NCBI GenBank assembly: GCA_964487255.1
Contig: CAZAQV010000028.1
Coordinates: forward strand, 15,150 to 79,149
Direction of reading: 5' to 3'
Length of the DNA: 64,000 nt
Origin: CAZAQV01 sp964487255
GTDB taxonomy: Bacteria > Myxococcota_A > Polyangia > Polyangiales > CAZAQV01
The notes under the pieces were generated by a model that saw only the letters and a list, made by a program, of their open reading frames with translations, was not told the origin of the DNA and did no database searches. A program made the position numbers and the translations under genes. Shown here piece after piece: positions 28,597 to 38,771 of the stretch (its first letter is position 1; the number at the start of each line of letters is the position of its first letter).

Positions 28597-29658
28597 ATGC
28601 GCGGCTTGGGTGTTGAGCTTAGTTATCGGGCCAGGCGCATTCTTTATTCGCTGGTAACCGAGTACATCGCGACCGGTACGCCGGTCGGGTCGCGCACACT
28701 CGTGCGCAAGTATCCGCTCAATATTTCCGCGGCAACCGCCCGGAACGAGCTCGCCGATCTTGAATCCGCGGGTCTCGTCACGCAACAGCACACGAGCTCC
28801 GGCCGCGTCCCTACCGAGAAGGGGTTTCGGGTGTTCGTCGATGCGCTTGTCCAGATGCGCGAGGTAACCGTTGATGAGCGCGATGCCATTGCGACACGGC
28901 TTCGAAATCTCGCACCCGGGAGGGACGATATCGTTCGTGAGACCGGCAAGTTGCTCTCGGAGATTACGGGCACCGCAGCGTTGATTGCGCCCCCACTCGT
29001 CCAGGCCCAACGGCTCGCACAGATTCGCTTCATACCGCTCCGCGAAGACGAGATCCTCGCGGTGATGGTCATGAAGGATGGGACGGTTCAAAACCGCGCC
29101 GTGCCACTCGAGCGGGGTATGCCTAGCGAAGAACTTGAGCGTATCCACAACTACTTGGCCGAGCATGTTGAGGGACAGACGCTTGCGGGGTTGCGCGACA
29201 CCTTGGCTCAACACGTCGAGGACGAACGCGGCGAGTACGTTCGCCTGCGTGCGGCAGCCCGAGAGATGGTCGACAAGGCCGCTTCTCAGATGCCCAGCGA
29301 GACCGTGGTGGTCATTGAAGGGCAGCGCGTACTTTTTGATCGACCCGAGTTCACGGATCCGGACAAGATTCGAACCTTCGTCCGAGCGTTCGAAGAGCGA
29401 GAGCACCTGCTTTCCTTGCTCGACCGCACGCTGCGGGCTGGAGGTGTTCAGGTATTGATCGGATCCGAAGCCGACATCGAGAACCTCGACGATATCAGTG
29501 TGATTGCCACGAAGTACCAGGGTGACGGTGCGGCGGGTTCGGTGGGACTGATCGGCCCCGCGCGCGTCGACTACGGCAAACTCGTTCCGCTCGTCGAGTT
29601 TACCGCCAGGATGATTTCCGAGGTCCTCGACCCCCGCGATGACGGCGAAAACAGCTAG
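28597..29658 (+). CDS. hrcA: Heat-inducible transcription repressor HrcA
   Basis: A 353-residue protein. The winged-helix start LSYRARRILYSLVTEYIATG and the phrase PVGSRTLVRKYPLNISAATA, then ELADLESAGLVTQQHTSSGR, identify HrcA. A GAF-like middle domain and the C-terminal GQGD-type segment (IATKYQGDGAAGSVGLIGPARVDY-like, written here in parts) follow. HrcA normally binds CIRCE, but no CIRCE sequence is visible upstream. A weak -35/-10 pair (TTGGTC at 28562, TATCTT at 28585, 17-bp spacing) ends just 6 bp before the ATG, so the mRNA could be leaderless. grpE and dnaK follow. Confidence 0.93.
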   Translation: MRGLGVELSYRARRILYSLVTEYIATGTPVGSRTLVRKYPLNISAATARNELADLESAGLVTQQHTSSGRVPTEKGFRVFVDALVQMREVTVDERDAIATRLRNLAPGRDDIVRETGKLLSEITGTAALIAPPLVQAQRLAQIRFIPLREDEILAVMVMKDGTVQNRAVPLERGMPSEELERIHNYLAEHVEGQTLAGLRDTLAQHVEDERGEYVRLRAAAREMVDKAASQMPSETVVVIEGQRVLFDRPEFTDPDKIRTFVRAFEEREHLLSLLDRTLRAGGVQVLIGSEADIENLDDISVIATKYQGDGAAGSVGLIGPARVDYGKLVPLVEFTARMISEVLDPRDDGENS

Positions 29659-29682
29659 TTTTTTTGTGAGTCAAAGGGCGGC

Positions 29683-29760
29683 CGTGATGAGCGCTCTTTG
29701 CGAGAACCCGGTTTGCTAGATGCAAATCGTTGGTTGGCAGCAAAGGCTAGCGAAGAACCA
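29683..29760 (-). repeat. Palindromic-core repeat, locus A3 (single, between hrcA and grpE)
   Basis: Read on the minus strand, this 78-bp stretch closely matches 45403-45480, from GGTTCTTCGCTAGCC to GAGCGCTCATCACG. The hairpin arms are CGGTTTGC (29709-29716) and GCAAATCG (29722-29729) on the plus strand, the loop is TAGAT, and the outer pair is AACC/GGTT with a 2-nt bulge on one side. One base pair is a G/T wobble. It lies in the 125-bp gap between hrcA and grpE and could influence expression of the second gene. Confidence 0.75.
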
Positions 29761-29783
29761 TCGATTGGGCGTATCTTTTGGCC

Positions 29784-30416
29784 GTGGAAGAGCCCAATCC
29801 TTCGGAAAAAGATCAATCGCCGGAAGCCGAAGGCGAACAAGAGTCGCTTGCACCCGAGTCGACTCAGGTTGACGCCAATCCAATCAACGAGCTTGAGGCA
29901 GAGCGGGATAAACTTAAAGATCAACTGCTGCGAACCGCCGCGGACTATGACAACTTTCGCAAACGCTCCAAGCGGGAGTTGGCGGATGCCATTCGCCGCG
30001 TGCGCGAGGATGTGCTTCGCGAGATTCTTCCAATTGCCGATAACCTGCAGCGTGCAGCAGAAGCGGTGACCTCGGCCAAGGACGTGAAATCCGTCGCCGA
30101 GGGGGTCGCCATGGTTAAGTTGCAACTCGACGAGATTATCGGGCGCTTTGGCATCGAGCGTTTCGAATCGGTGGGTCATCCTTTCGACCCCAACATTCAT
30201 GACGCGGTTCAGCGTCAGCCCACGTCAGAGCACCCGCCCGGCACTGTCGTGGCTGAGATGATGCCCGGCTACGTGATGGGAGAGCGATTGCTGCGCGCCG
30301 CGATGGTGGTCGTTGCTGCTCCCCCCGTGCAAGACGAGTCCGATCACGATAGCGCCGAGGATGACGGGCAGACCTTGGTCGATCGCAAGAAAGATTCAGA
30401 GTCGGAAGAGTCGTAA
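29784..30416 (+). CDS. grpE: Nucleotide exchange factor GrpE
   Basis: About 210 residues from the GTG at 29784. A TTG at 29778 is an alternative. An acidic, disordered N-terminus leads to the long helix (KLKDQLLRTAADYDNFRKRS) and the beta domain with the signature VGHPFDPNIHDAVQ and VVAEMMPGYVMGERLLRAAMV. GrpE releases ADP from DnaK. The stop and the dnaK start are adjacent (TAAATG), so the pair is coupled. Confidence 0.95.
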   Translation: MEEPNPSEKDQSPEAEGEQESLAPESTQVDANPINELEAERDKLKDQLLRTAADYDNFRKRSKRELADAIRRVREDVLREILPIADNLQRAAEAVTSAKDVKSVAEGVAMVKLQLDEIIGRFGIERFESVGHPFDPNIHDAVQRQPTSEHPPGTVVAEMMPGYVMGERLLRAAMVVVAAPPVQDESDHDSAEDDGQTLVDRKKDSESEES

Positions 30417-32225
30417 ATGGGCAAGACCATCGGAATCGACCTTGGAACGACCAATAGTTGCGTTGCTTTCGTCGATCGTGACGAGGTGGTTGTGATCCCC
30501 AACGCCGAGGGAAGTCGCACGACGCCTTCGGTGGTTTGCTTCACCAAAGACGGCTCTCGCCAGGTTGGTTCGGTGGCGAAACGACAAGCGGTCACAAATG
30601 CAGAGCAGACCGTTTTCGCTGTCAAACGACTGATGGGACAGCGCTTCGATGACCAGGATGCTGTGCGTCATCGCAAGCTCGTTCCGTATGACGTCGTCGA
30701 GGCGGACAACGGCGACGCTTGGGTGAGGGTGGCTGGACGAGACATCTCACCTCCCGAGGTTTCCGCCATGATCCTCGAGCAAATGAAGGACATCGCGGAA
30801 AGCTATCTCGGCGAGGAAGTACAACACGCAGTCATCACGGTACCGGCCTATTTCAATGATGCGCAGCGTCAGGCTACACGTGACGCGGGCCGCATCGCCG
30901 GACTCGACGTCAAGCGCATCATCAATGAGCCCACGGCGGCTGCCGTCGCCTACGGGTTTGAGCAGGAGAGCGGCACACAGACGATCATCGTCTACGACCT
31001 TGGTGGCGGCACGTTCGATGTGTCGGTTCTGCAGATCTCCGATGGTGTCTTTACTGTAAAAGCGACCGCGGGTGACACGCATCTCGGCGGTGAAGACTTT
31101 GACAACGTTTTGGTTGAGCACCTTGCGGATAACTTCGAGGACAACACCGGGATCGATCTGCGTCAAGACCGCGTGTCGCTCCAGCGCCTCAAAGAGCAAG
31201 CCGAGAAGGCCAAACATGAGCTCTCAAGTGCGCGGCAAACGCAAGTCAATCTTCCCTTCATCGCCACCAAAGATGGTGAACCGGTTCACCTGCAGCTCGA
31301 CGTCAAACGCTCGGAGCTAGAGATCATCTGCTCGGAGCTCGTCGAGCGTACGCTCAGTCCGTGTCGCCAAGCCATGACCGACGCCGGCATCACCACACAG
31401 CACATCGATGAGGTGATCTTGGTCGGTGGGCAGACCCGCATGCCACTGGTGCAGCGACGGGTGGAAGAGTTCTTTGAGAAAGGACCCAACCGTCAGGTCA
31501 ATCCGGACGAGGTTGTGGCGGTGGGCGCCGCCATCCAAGCTGCGGCTCTTGCCGGCGAGGTGGACGAGGTTCTGCTTCTCGATGTGACGCCACTCAGTCT
31601 CGGCGTCGAGACGGGCGGTGGCGTATTCACACGTCTGATTGAGCGTAATACAACCGTCCCGACGCGCGCCTCAGAAATATTCACGACAAGCATCGACAAC
31701 CAACCCTTCGTTCCTATCCACGTTTTGCAAGGTGAGCGCGAGATGGCGGCAGACAACAAGTCGCTAGCGCGTTTTGAGTTGTCACCGATTCCTCCTGCCC
31801 CACGCGGCGTCCCGCAGATCGAAGTGTCGTTCGATATCGATGCCAATGGCATCGTAAACGTGAGCGCGAAAGACATGGGCACCGGCAAAGAGCAGCGGGT
31901 GCAGGTGACGGCTTCGAGCGGCTTGAGCGAGGACCAGATCAATGCTCTCGTCAGCGAGGCCGAGAAGTTCCGACAAGGCGATGAGCTTCGGAGAGAGCTC
32001 GCCGAACTCAAGAACACCGCTGAGACCCTTCTTTACACGAGCGGGAAGGCCGTCGAAGAGTGTCGTGAGGCGGTGCCCGCGGAGATCGTCGAAGAAGTTG
32101 AGCGCGATATGAAAGAGCTGCGCGGCTTGGTCGATGGGGCAGGAGACGCCATCGCGATACGCGAATCGCTGCAACGACTGGAGCTCAGCGCGTACAAGAT
32201 CGCCGAGCACATGTACGCCAGCTAA
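30417..32225 (+). CDS. dnaK: Chaperone DnaK (Hsp70), short C-terminus
   Basis: A 602-residue Hsp70. The phosphate loops [24 protein letters not shown] and [14 protein letters not shown] are intact. The substrate-binding beta domain ([17 protein letters not shown]) and [15 protein letters not shown] are present. The lid helices are there, but the protein ends right after them (KIAEHMYAS) and lacks the disordered acidic tail that extends most bacterial DnaK proteins to about 640 residues. It works with GrpE and DnaJ in protein folding. Confidence 0.95.
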   Translation: MGKTIGIDLGTTNSCVAFVDRDEVVVIPNAEGSRTTPSVVCFTKDGSRQVGSVAKRQAVTNAEQTVFAVKRLMGQRFDDQDAVRHRKLVPYDVVEADNGDAWVRVAGRDISPPEVSAMILEQMKDIAESYLGEEVQHAVITVPAYFNDAQRQATRDAGRIAGLDVKRIINEPTAAAVAYGFEQESGTQTIIVYDLGGGTFDVSVLQISDGVFTVKATAGDTHLGGEDFDNVLVEHLADNFEDNTGIDLRQDRVSLQRLKEQAEKAKHELSSARQTQVNLPFIATKDGEPVHLQLDVKRSELEIICSELVERTLSPCRQAMTDAGITTQHIDEVILVGGQTRMPLVQRRVEEFFEKGPNRQVNPDEVVAVGAAIQAAALAGEVDEVLLLDVTPLSLGVETGGGVFTRLIERNTTVPTRASEIFTTSIDNQPFVPIHVLQGEREMAADNKSLARFELSPIPPAPRGVPQIEVSFDIDANGIVNVSAKDMGTGKEQRVQVTASSGLSEDQINALVSEAEKFRQGDELRRELAELKNTAETLLYTSGKAVEECREAVPAEIVEEVERDMKELRGLVDGAGDAIAIRESLQRLELSAYKIAEHMYAS

Positions 32226-32239
32226 CGGCCCTTCGCCTT

Positions 32240-33415
32240 TTAGAAAAAGTGCAGTACGATGCTGTCGAGACGAAACCAGTGAGACGGGGGCACTCTCATG
32301 GTACTGCCTTCGAGTTCCAACCGGCCCTCGGCCTGCAATTTTGAAACAATATCTTTGAATTCGCGTGCTATTTCGACGCCTGTTGTGGTTTCGACAGAGT
32401 CCATGTCGACACCGGTCCGAGTCCGCAGGCCGAGCATGATGGCCTCTCGGCACTGCGTGAGAGAGTCCAGTGTTTCATGTTCGTCCGCAAGCTCCTTGAG
32501 CGTACCGTCTGATTCGATACGAGATAGGTAGTTTTCCGGCGTCACGGCGTTCTTGCTTCGCGACCGTGTTTCGTTCTGATCGAAGGCACCGACGGCTGCA
32601 GCACCGAGGCCGAGATAGGCCTTCCCCTGCCAATAACCCATGTTGTGCACCGACTCTGCACCGGGTCGAGAGAAGTTCGACACCTCGTAGTGGACAAAAC
32701 CTTGGTCAGCCAAGTGCTCACGTAGGCGCTCGTAGAGGTCGGCGTAGAGCTCGTCACGACTCACGCGCAGCAGGCCTTTTTTGTGTCGAAGTCCAAATTG
32801 CGTACCCGGTTCGATGGTCAACGCGTAGGTGGAGAGATGCTCTACCCCCAAGTCGATGAGTTGGCTCGCATCGTCCCGCAAATCTTCCCAGCGGTGGCCC
32901 GGCATGCCGAAGATGAGATCGGCACTGACGCGTCCGCAGCGCTTGACAGCGGAGCGAACGGCGTCGAGGGCACGCGAGCGGTCATGGAGTCGTCCCAAGA
33001 ACTTGAGCTGCTCGTCCTGTAGCGATTGAACCCCGATCGACATACGATTGATGCCCGCGTTGAGGAGGGCATCGATTGCGCTGTCGTCGAGAGAATGGGG
33101 GTTACATTCGATGGTTCGCTCGATGTCCTGACCTCCGCCCAGCGCGCTGACGACGCGTGCGAGCTCTGCGGGCGCCCACAGCGATGGGGTCCCTCCGCCG
33201 AAGAAAACCGAGTGAAGCGGACGGCCCAGCTGACCCGCTGCCCGACGCAGCTTGACCTCGCGTACGACCGCATTCGTGTAGCGGGTTTGCGGGATGTTTT
33301 GTGGTTCCTCCGCGCGCGTCGCGAAGTCACAGTACGGGCAACGACGCTCGCACCACGGAAAATGCACATAGGCCCCGACCGTTTCCGAGCCCTGTCTCAA
33401 TTCTGGACTGTCCAC
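32240..33415 (-). CDS. hemW: HemW-like radical SAM heme chaperone
   Basis: A 391-residue protein starting at GTG. The radical SAM cluster motif is C22-x3-C26-x2-C29 (CERRCPYC). The motifs FFGGGTPSLW, IECNPHS, RMSIGVQSLQD and DLIFGMPG follow. There is no extra Cys before the cluster motif of the type used by true HemN oxidases, and the C-terminal domain fits HemW, which handles haem. The start is 15 bp downstream of the orn stop, so orn and hemW form a minus-strand pair inserted between dnaK and dnaJ. Confidence 0.88.
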   Translation of the reverse strand: MDSPELRQGSETVGAYVHFPWCERRCPYCDFATRAEEPQNIPQTRYTNAVVREVKLRRAAGQLGRPLHSVFFGGGTPSLWAPAELARVVSALGGGQDIERTIECNPHSLDDSAIDALLNAGINRMSIGVQSLQDEQLKFLGRLHDRSRALDAVRSAVKRCGRVSADLIFGMPGHRWEDLRDDASQLIDLGVEHLSTYALTIEPGTQFGLRHKKGLLRVSRDELYADLYERLREHLADQGFVHYEVSNFSRPGAESVHNMGYWQGKAYLGLGAAAVGAFDQNETRSRSKNAVTPENYLSRIESDGTLKELADEHETLDSLTQCREAIMLGLRTRTGVDMDSVETTTGVEIAREFKDIVSKLQAEGRLELEGSTMRVPPSHWFRLDSIVLHFF

Positions 33416-33430
33416 AATTGAGATGTGAGG

Positions 33431-33982
33431 CTAGGAGGCATCATTGCGGAATGCGGCTTCGCGGTAGTACTGCAGTTCGCGCAGGCTTTCTTTGATGTCG
33501 TCCATCGCGCGGTGGCCTTCGCTCTTGGCCGGTTGTTTGTAGTGCACCTTGGGCATCCAGCGCCGGACCAGCTCCTTGATGGAGCTGACGTCAATGATGC
33601 GGTAGTGGAGGTATGCTTCGACGCGCGGCATGTATTTCTGCAAGAAGCGTTTGTCTTGGTGGATCGAGTTTCCAGCCAGCGGCGCTGTACGCGCGCTGCA
33701 GTGTGCGGCGATAAACTCGAGCACCTGGCTTTCAGCGTCGGCTTCGGAAACGGTGGACGCTCGGACTTGCTCTGTGAGGCCACTCTTTGCATGGTGCTCG
33801 GTGTTCCACTCGTCCATCGCCGCGAGCAGTTCGTCGGACTGGTGAATGACAAGGTTTGGCCCTTCGGCGATCACGTTGAGGTCGCCGTCGCTAATCAGCA
33901 CCGCGATCTCGATAATGCGTTCCTTCTCTGGGTCCAGCCCCGTCATCTCGAGGTCCATCCAGACGATTGCGTCTTTCGCCAT
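33431..33982 (-). CDS. orn: Oligoribonuclease
   Basis: A 183-residue DEDDh exonuclease. [12 protein letters not shown] carries the first Asp/Glu pair (D10, E12), [11 protein letters not shown] the second Asp, and [12 protein letters not shown] the His and last Asp. The length is normal. It degrades 2-5 nt RNAs, and in c-di-GMP-using bacteria it also clears pGpG, which fits the diguanylate cyclase in this window. It diverges from dnaJ with 81 bp between starts. Confidence 0.95.
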   Translation of the reverse strand: MAKDAIVWMDLEMTGLDPEKERIIEIAVLISDGDLNVIAEGPNLVIHQSDELLAAMDEWNTEHHAKSGLTEQVRASTVSEADAESQVLEFIAAHCSARTAPLAGNSIHQDKRFLQKYMPRVEAYLHYRIIDVSSIKELVRRWMPKVHYKQPAKSEGHRAMDDIKESLRELQYYREAAFRNDAS

Positions 33983-34063
33983 GCGGGCAGGTTGCCATGC
34001 CAGGCACCCGGAATGCCACAGTGGGTCTTGACGTACCCGGTCTGCGACTTATGTTGCCCGGCG

Positions 34064-35137
<1,074 letters not shown>

Positions 35138-35140
35138 GGC

Positions 35141-35752
35141 CTAGAACGCGATCCCAATGGCGAGCCTGAATAGCGGCTCTGCACCGCGGATCTCGTCGTC
35201 GATGGCCCGTTCTCGTTCGCTCTCTTCAAAGTCTGGATCGTCTGGCTCCGACAGCCGCTCCCCAAAGGGCAGCGTTGCGCGAAACCCTCCTCCGATCGCG
35301 AGTGTCACGACTTTTGTGACCTGCCAGGTCCAACTTAGGTCTGCTTCGGTCCAATAGGCGATCTGCCAATATCGATTCTCTCCACCGCCAAACAAGAGGG
35401 TACCGAGCCGGAAACCTACACTGGGACCAAACGGTGCCCGCTCGAATGCGAAGCGAATACCCAACCCGCCACCTGTTGCGCTCACCTTGGTGTCCCGAGG
35501 AATGTCCCACCAAAGTCCTTTGAAGAACATGGAATCGATATTCATCGTCAGCGAGAACCTGTCGCTGAACGCGTACTCGTACTCTACCCGCAAGGCTGCG
35601 TTCGGGAGTATCCATTGCACGCTCAGAATATCGAGACGCGGTTCCTCACGGTTGACCGAGCTGGAGCTGGTGGCTTGGTCATCCCGGGCAAACACCTCAT
35701 TTGTAAGGGGCAAAAGAACAAAAACGAAAGTGAAAAAGGCAATTCTAATCAT
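35141..35752 (-). CDS. Small outer-membrane beta-barrel-like protein
   Basis: About 203 residues. The ATG at 35752 begins a signal peptide (MIRIAFFTFVFVLLPLTNEVFA), so I prefer it to the upstream start at 35785. The body alternates polar and hydrophobic residues with many aromatics (WILPNAALRVEYEYAF, then KGLWWDIPRD, then YWTEADLSWTWQ) and ends in a hydrophobic strand with terminal Phe (FRLAIGIAF), as outer-membrane barrels do. No family is recognised. It lies downstream of the Slt gene. Confidence 0.7.
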   Translation of the reverse strand: MIRIAFFTFVFVLLPLTNEVFARDDQATSSSSVNREEPRLDILSVQWILPNAALRVEYEYAFSDRFSLTMNIDSMFFKGLWWDIPRDTKVSATGGGLGIRFAFERAPFGPSVGFRLGTLLFGGGENRYWQIAYWTEADLSWTWQVTKVVTLAIGGGFRATLPFGERLSEPDDPDFEESERERAIDDEIRGAEPLFRLAIGIAF

Positions 35753-35808
35753 ATCGCCTAGACTACCGACAATGGGCTGGGGCATTCAAGGGAACTCCCC
35801 CTCCGTCA

Positions 35809-38238
35809 CTATTCGCTCGACGGGTTGGGTACGGCGACTTGGTTGGCTGGTTTGCTGTGGTTTTCCAGCCACGTTGGCAAAGTGCCGTGCTCAAGCATGT
35901 GGTAGGTGCCCAGGCTTTGCAGTACACGACGTGTGTAGCGACGCGTTTCGAGATACGGAATGGACTCGATCCAGATATCGAGCGGCAAGTCGCCCTGCTC
36001 GGCAAGCCAGCGGTCGACCGCGTGGTTGCCGGCGTTGTAGGCCGGTGGAATGAACGCCACCACCGTGTATTTGTCTTTTAGATAACGCATAAAACGCGCG
36101 CCGATGTGCAAGTTGACCTCGGCGGTGCGCAGGCTGTCTGGGTCCGATGGCAAGCCGATCTCGCCACCCCAACGTCGGGCTGTGGGACGAATGACTTGCA
36201 CCATGCCGTAAGCTTTGGCGATCGAAACTGCACGCGGGTTGTAGGAGCTTTCCTCGCGAGCGATGGCGCGCACGAGTTCGACTGGGACACCCCGCTTTCT
36301 CGCCGCGTCGGAGACCTGCTCGTCATAGGCTTGAGGATAGGCAAGTCGCCAAAATGCATAGGCCGTGTCGGGGGTTGTATCGCGGAAGGTTCGAAGGCGT
36401 AGGCGCGTCAACGTGATGCTCTGCGAGTAATACTCGGCTCGGTCGAAGAGGGCTGCGACGAGCCACAGTAGGTCTCGTGACGTGCCTGCGCCCAGCGCAC
36501 CAGAACGTCGGAAAGCTGCGTCGGCGTAGGCGTCCTCACCGACGGCGAGCCATGCCACTGCGCGCTGGTAAGCAATGTCCTTGGGGGCTTCGGGAAGGGG
36601 GATCTGGGCCGTGCTTTGCGTGGCGGTGCCATCCCAGGTCTTGAGAAGCACGGCGGCGCGCTCCTGGTCGAGGCCGCGCAGGCGACTCATCGCGAGCTGC
36701 GCATGATAGTTGAGCGGGTGCTCCTTGATAAGCGCCTCGAAGCCGTCCATAGCCTCTTGTCGTTTTCCGAGGTCGAGTTCGGTGCGCGCCTTCCAGTAGG
36801 CGAAGCGACCTCGTTTACCCTCCCGGTCCTCAGGAATCTTGCGTTTTACGGCGTCGCTCAGCAAGTCGAGCGAGCCTTGCAGGTCGCTTTCCTGACGCAT
36901 CACAAAGGCTCGACGAAAAAGAGCATCCGGGCACATGTCGCCGTTCGGGTGTTCTCGGCAAAGCTTCTCGAAGCGCCGCGCCGCCTCCTTCTTGTCCCCG
37001 ATTTCTTCGGCCTGGCGCGCAGAACGGTAGAGCGCGTCGTCATTGAGTGACGACTTGAGCCCCAGTTTGAGCAAGGTGTCGTAGTGCTTGATCGCTTGTT
37101 TATGACTGCCGGATTTGGCTCGCGCCTCACCTGCCAGATAGTAGAGCGAGAGGAGCTGACGGCCTTCACAAGTGGGCGCGGCTCGCTCGAGAATGTCCGC
37201 TGCTTCGGGACGTTTGCGGGCCCTGTGGAGGGCGCGGCCTTGACCAATCCATGCATCGCACCGTTCGCGCTTCGGAAACATAGCCGCAGCTTTACGGTAG
37301 GCGTCGACGGCTTCGTCAAACTCGCGTGCGTCGTAAAGCGCCTCGGCGCGTGTCATCGCCCTCTCGCGCTGGTTCTCCTTCAGCGCGCGGCGGTCTTTGG
37401 GTCGCAGCGACTTGCTCAGTTCCTGAAGCTTTTCATCAGCTGCGATGCCCAAGCTATGGGTCGGGTTCTGCGCGGCAAGGTCGGCATAGAGCTCGGCTGC
37501 CTCGGCCTTGTCGTTGGCCGATCCCTCAGCAAGCAAATCCGCGAGTTCACTGCGCGCAAAGAGGTCCTTTTCCTTGCGAAGCGCTGCGATGGCTTCGGTG
37601 CGCTTGCCCTGGGTGTTGAGAACGGCCGCACGCAAGCGGTCCGAAGCGCGCGAAAGTGTCCAGTTCTTAGGGAGCGCGGCCAGAAGGCGTTCGGCCTTTG
37701 CTGGGTCTGGTAGATGCAATCGCTTGGCGAGTTCATAGCGTGCGGGGACGGCCAGAGGGTGGTCGCTTTGCTCAAGCGCTTGCCAAGCCGCATTGGCATC
37801 TGCTGGCGACTGCTCGCTTTGCTCACTGTTCTCTAGCGCCCTTGCGCGAAGGAACTGCCAGAGCCCAAGCTCCCAACTCCCGAGCGTGCTCGGATCGATT
37901 GCGGCAGTGGTCGTTTGCAGCGTTGGCCAGTCTTCGTCGCGTAGCGCGTCTCGTGCGACGCCGAGCGGCGACTTGCCAGCGGGGATCACAGCAAGCGCAG
38001 TGGGGGTTGGCGGTGGCTCAGGTTCGGATGCTTCGGCTTCGGGACTCGGTTTCTGCGGATCTGATGCGTTCGACTTTTCGCTCTTCTCTTCGCCATCGGC
38101 CGCATGCTGTGCGCGGGCGTCCGGGGCTCGTTGGCACCCGAGCGCAATCCATAGTGCCAACCAAGCCAGGCGATATAACGAGAGGCGGGCATGACCGCCG
38201 TATGCAGCATGTCGAAAGATGCTGGCAGAATAGCGCAT
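35809..38238 (-). CDS. Slt-type lytic transglycosylase lipoprotein
   Basis: About 809 residues from the ATG at 38238. An ATG at 38298, immediately after the previous stop, would add 20 residues. The signal ends in a lipobox (LWIALGC). A long superhelical region of TPR-like repeats (about residues 100-600) precedes the catalytic domain near the C-terminus. There RAIAREESSYNPRAVS gives the catalytic Glu, then AYGMVQVIRPTAR and PPAYNAGNHAVDRW. This enzyme cuts peptidoglycan to give anhydromuropeptides. The layout (alpha-helical ring, then lysozyme-like domain) matches Slt70. Confidence 0.9.
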   Translation of the reverse strand: MRYSASIFRHAAYGGHARLSLYRLAWLALWIALGCQRAPDARAQHAADGEEKSEKSNASDPQKPSPEAEASEPEPPPTPTALAVIPAGKSPLGVARDALRDEDWPTLQTTTAAIDPSTLGSWELGLWQFLRARALENSEQSEQSPADANAAWQALEQSDHPLAVPARYELAKRLHLPDPAKAERLLAALPKNWTLSRASDRLRAAVLNTQGKRTEAIAALRKEKDLFARSELADLLAEGSANDKAEAAELYADLAAQNPTHSLGIAADEKLQELSKSLRPKDRRALKENQRERAMTRAEALYDAREFDEAVDAYRKAAAMFPKRERCDAWIGQGRALHRARKRPEAADILERAAPTCEGRQLLSLYYLAGEARAKSGSHKQAIKHYDTLLKLGLKSSLNDDALYRSARQAEEIGDKKEAARRFEKLCREHPNGDMCPDALFRRAFVMRQESDLQGSLDLLSDAVKRKIPEDREGKRGRFAYWKARTELDLGKRQEAMDGFEALIKEHPLNYHAQLAMSRLRGLDQERAAVLLKTWDGTATQSTAQIPLPEAPKDIAYQRAVAWLAVGEDAYADAAFRRSGALGAGTSRDLLWLVAALFDRAEYYSQSITLTRLRLRTFRDTTPDTAYAFWRLAYPQAYDEQVSDAARKRGVPVELVRAIAREESSYNPRAVSIAKAYGMVQVIRPTARRWGGEIGLPSDPDSLRTAEVNLHIGARFMRYLKDKYTVVAFIPPAYNAGNHAVDRWLAEQGDLPLDIWIESIPYLETRRYTRRVLQSLGTYHMLEHGTLPTWLENHSKPANQVAVPNPSSE

Positions 38239-38298
38239 CCCAAGTGAAACGAAAGAAAAGGGCCTTTCATTGCCTCCGTGTGCGTTGCTGATCGGCAT

Positions 38299-38730
38299 CT
38301 AATCGTCTTCGCGGTTTTCGCGCCGGTCTTGTTCTTTCTTCTGAGCAGCTTGAAGTTTCTTTGCGAGTGCCTTCTCGCGAGATTGGGACTGAGCCCAATC
38401 GCGCCGTTTCTCGTTCGCGGCCGCTTTGGCTTTTTCCAGGGTGCCCAGTTTCTGCGTCTCGATTTGCGCGCTGCACTCTACACTTGATCGGCTACGCACG
38501 AAGTCATCGGCGCGACGCAGCAGCTCTTCGGCCAAGACCGACTCTGTTTCGAGGAGGACCTTTTGGCTCTCTGCGAGAGCCGCTTCAGCCTCTTGTCTTG
38601 CCGCATGAGCGAGTTCCACGTTTTGCGCCGCGGCCGTTTCCTCTCCTAAAGCACGGCGAAGCGCCTCTTCGTGACTAGCTGCTCTGACCGCCTGTACCCG
38701 CGCTAACTTCTTGATGGCGTCATCGCCCAC
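38299..38730 (-). CDS. Coiled-coil protein, FliJ/YscO-like in shape
   Basis: A 143-residue, almost wholly helical protein rich in Ala, Glu, Gln, Lys and Arg, with heptads through its length (LARVQAVRAASHEEALRRAL, then RREKALAKKLQAAQKKE-like end). It resembles FliJ and type III export stalk proteins in size and shape only. No flagellar or secretion genes are nearby. The stop and the ATG at 38298 of the Slt frame are adjacent. Confidence 0.55.
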   Translation of the reverse strand: MGDDAIKKLARVQAVRAASHEEALRRALGEETAAAQNVELAHAARQEAEAALAESQKVLLETESVLAEELLRRADDFVRSRSSVECSAQIETQKLGTLEKAKAAANEKRRDWAQSQSREKALAKKLQAAQKKEQDRRENREDD

Positions 38731-38771
38731 CTCAGTACTCTAGCAGCTGTTTCGTGATATCTATTCCCGCA

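Noticed and set aside
33425..34063. Extension of dnaJ by 213 codons upstream
   Set aside because: That region is the orn gene on the other strand. The J domain starts right at the ATG at 34064.
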